From Otis tarda (Eukaryota > Chordata > Aves > Otidiformes > Otididae), in contig CM048552.1 in NCBI GenBank assembly GCA_026413225.1, forward strand, positions 25,347,001 to 25,411,000: a DNA stretch of 64,000 nt. Reading direction: 5' to 3'. The notes beneath the pieces were generated by a model. That model saw only the letters and a list, made by a program, of their open reading frames with translations. It made no database searches and was not told the origin of the DNA. The translations under genes and the position numbers were made by a program. Below, piece after piece: positions 63,806 through 64,000 of the stretch (within the stretch, counting starts at the first letter, position 1; every line of letters starts with the position of its first letter).

Positions 63806-64000
63806 GTGAGTACTGGCTGGAAGATAGATATAAAGAAGTGAGAAGTAGTTGTTACAAAGTAGTCCTTTCTTCCTAGTTCATTCAATAGCTGCGTATGTAG
63901 TCGGAATAAAGGGTCCAATCGATTGGTTTCAAATTTGAAAATTATACACTTGCAAGCTGCTGCTGTGCCGCTTAATAGAAAGCAAAGAGACCCAAACTGT
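63806..64000 (+). other. CADPS2: CADPS2 intron, 5' end
   Basis: 195 bp of intron after donor GTGAGT up to the window edge. Nothing recognisable is present. Confidence 0.85.

Overview
The window is an internal stretch of one large vertebrate gene, read on the + strand, surrounded by intron. The organism is a bird. The repeats are avian: CR1 LINE 3' ends with the (ATTCTATGR)n-type tail, and an LTR beginning TGTCCTGGTTTCAGCTGGGA that I recognise from memory as a retroviral LTR common in neoavian genomes. The species cannot be fixed from this sequence. Base composition is AT-rich, as expected for a macrochromosomal intron.

The gene is CADPS2 (CAPS2, calcium-dependent secretion activator 2), a priming factor for dense-core vesicle exocytosis. 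Seven consecutive exons are visible at 9876-9987, 21267-21406, 47558-47624, 53537-53645, 54765-54968, 61162-61170 and 63669-63805. All have AG/GT borders and their phases agree. Joined, they give 778 nt: one base completing a codon, then 259 uninterrupted codons. They encode the second half of the C2-like domain, the whole PH domain, and the start of the linker toward the MUN (Munc13-homology) region. Residue choices such as [22 protein letters not shown] and [15 protein letters not shown] match CADPS2 rather than CADPS. The sixth exon is a 9-nt microexon.

Layout: 1-9875 is intron with a CR1 copy (7144-8112) and a solo LTR (8337-9274). 9988-21266 is an 11.3-kb intron with a dense repeat cluster at about 15.57-18.88 kb. 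That cluster holds a CR1 3' end, a truncated ERVL-like LTR and a 1.1-kb solo LTR, the two LTRs lying between 130-bp inverted repeat arms. 21407-47557 is a 26-kb, repeat-poor intron with one CR1 fragment. The remaining introns are 5.9, 1.1, 6.2 and 2.5 kb, with two CR1 stubs next to a GC-rich block of unknown nature near 51.2-51.55 kb.

No second protein-coding gene, tRNA, rRNA, CRISPR array or complete retrovirus was found. The other open frames are short, have no recognisable homology and lie in intron or repeat DNA. I do not see a previously undescribed system here. The best observations are the microexon, whose skipping would recreate a paralogue-like junction, and the inverted repeat pair that could fold in the CADPS2 pre-mRNA.
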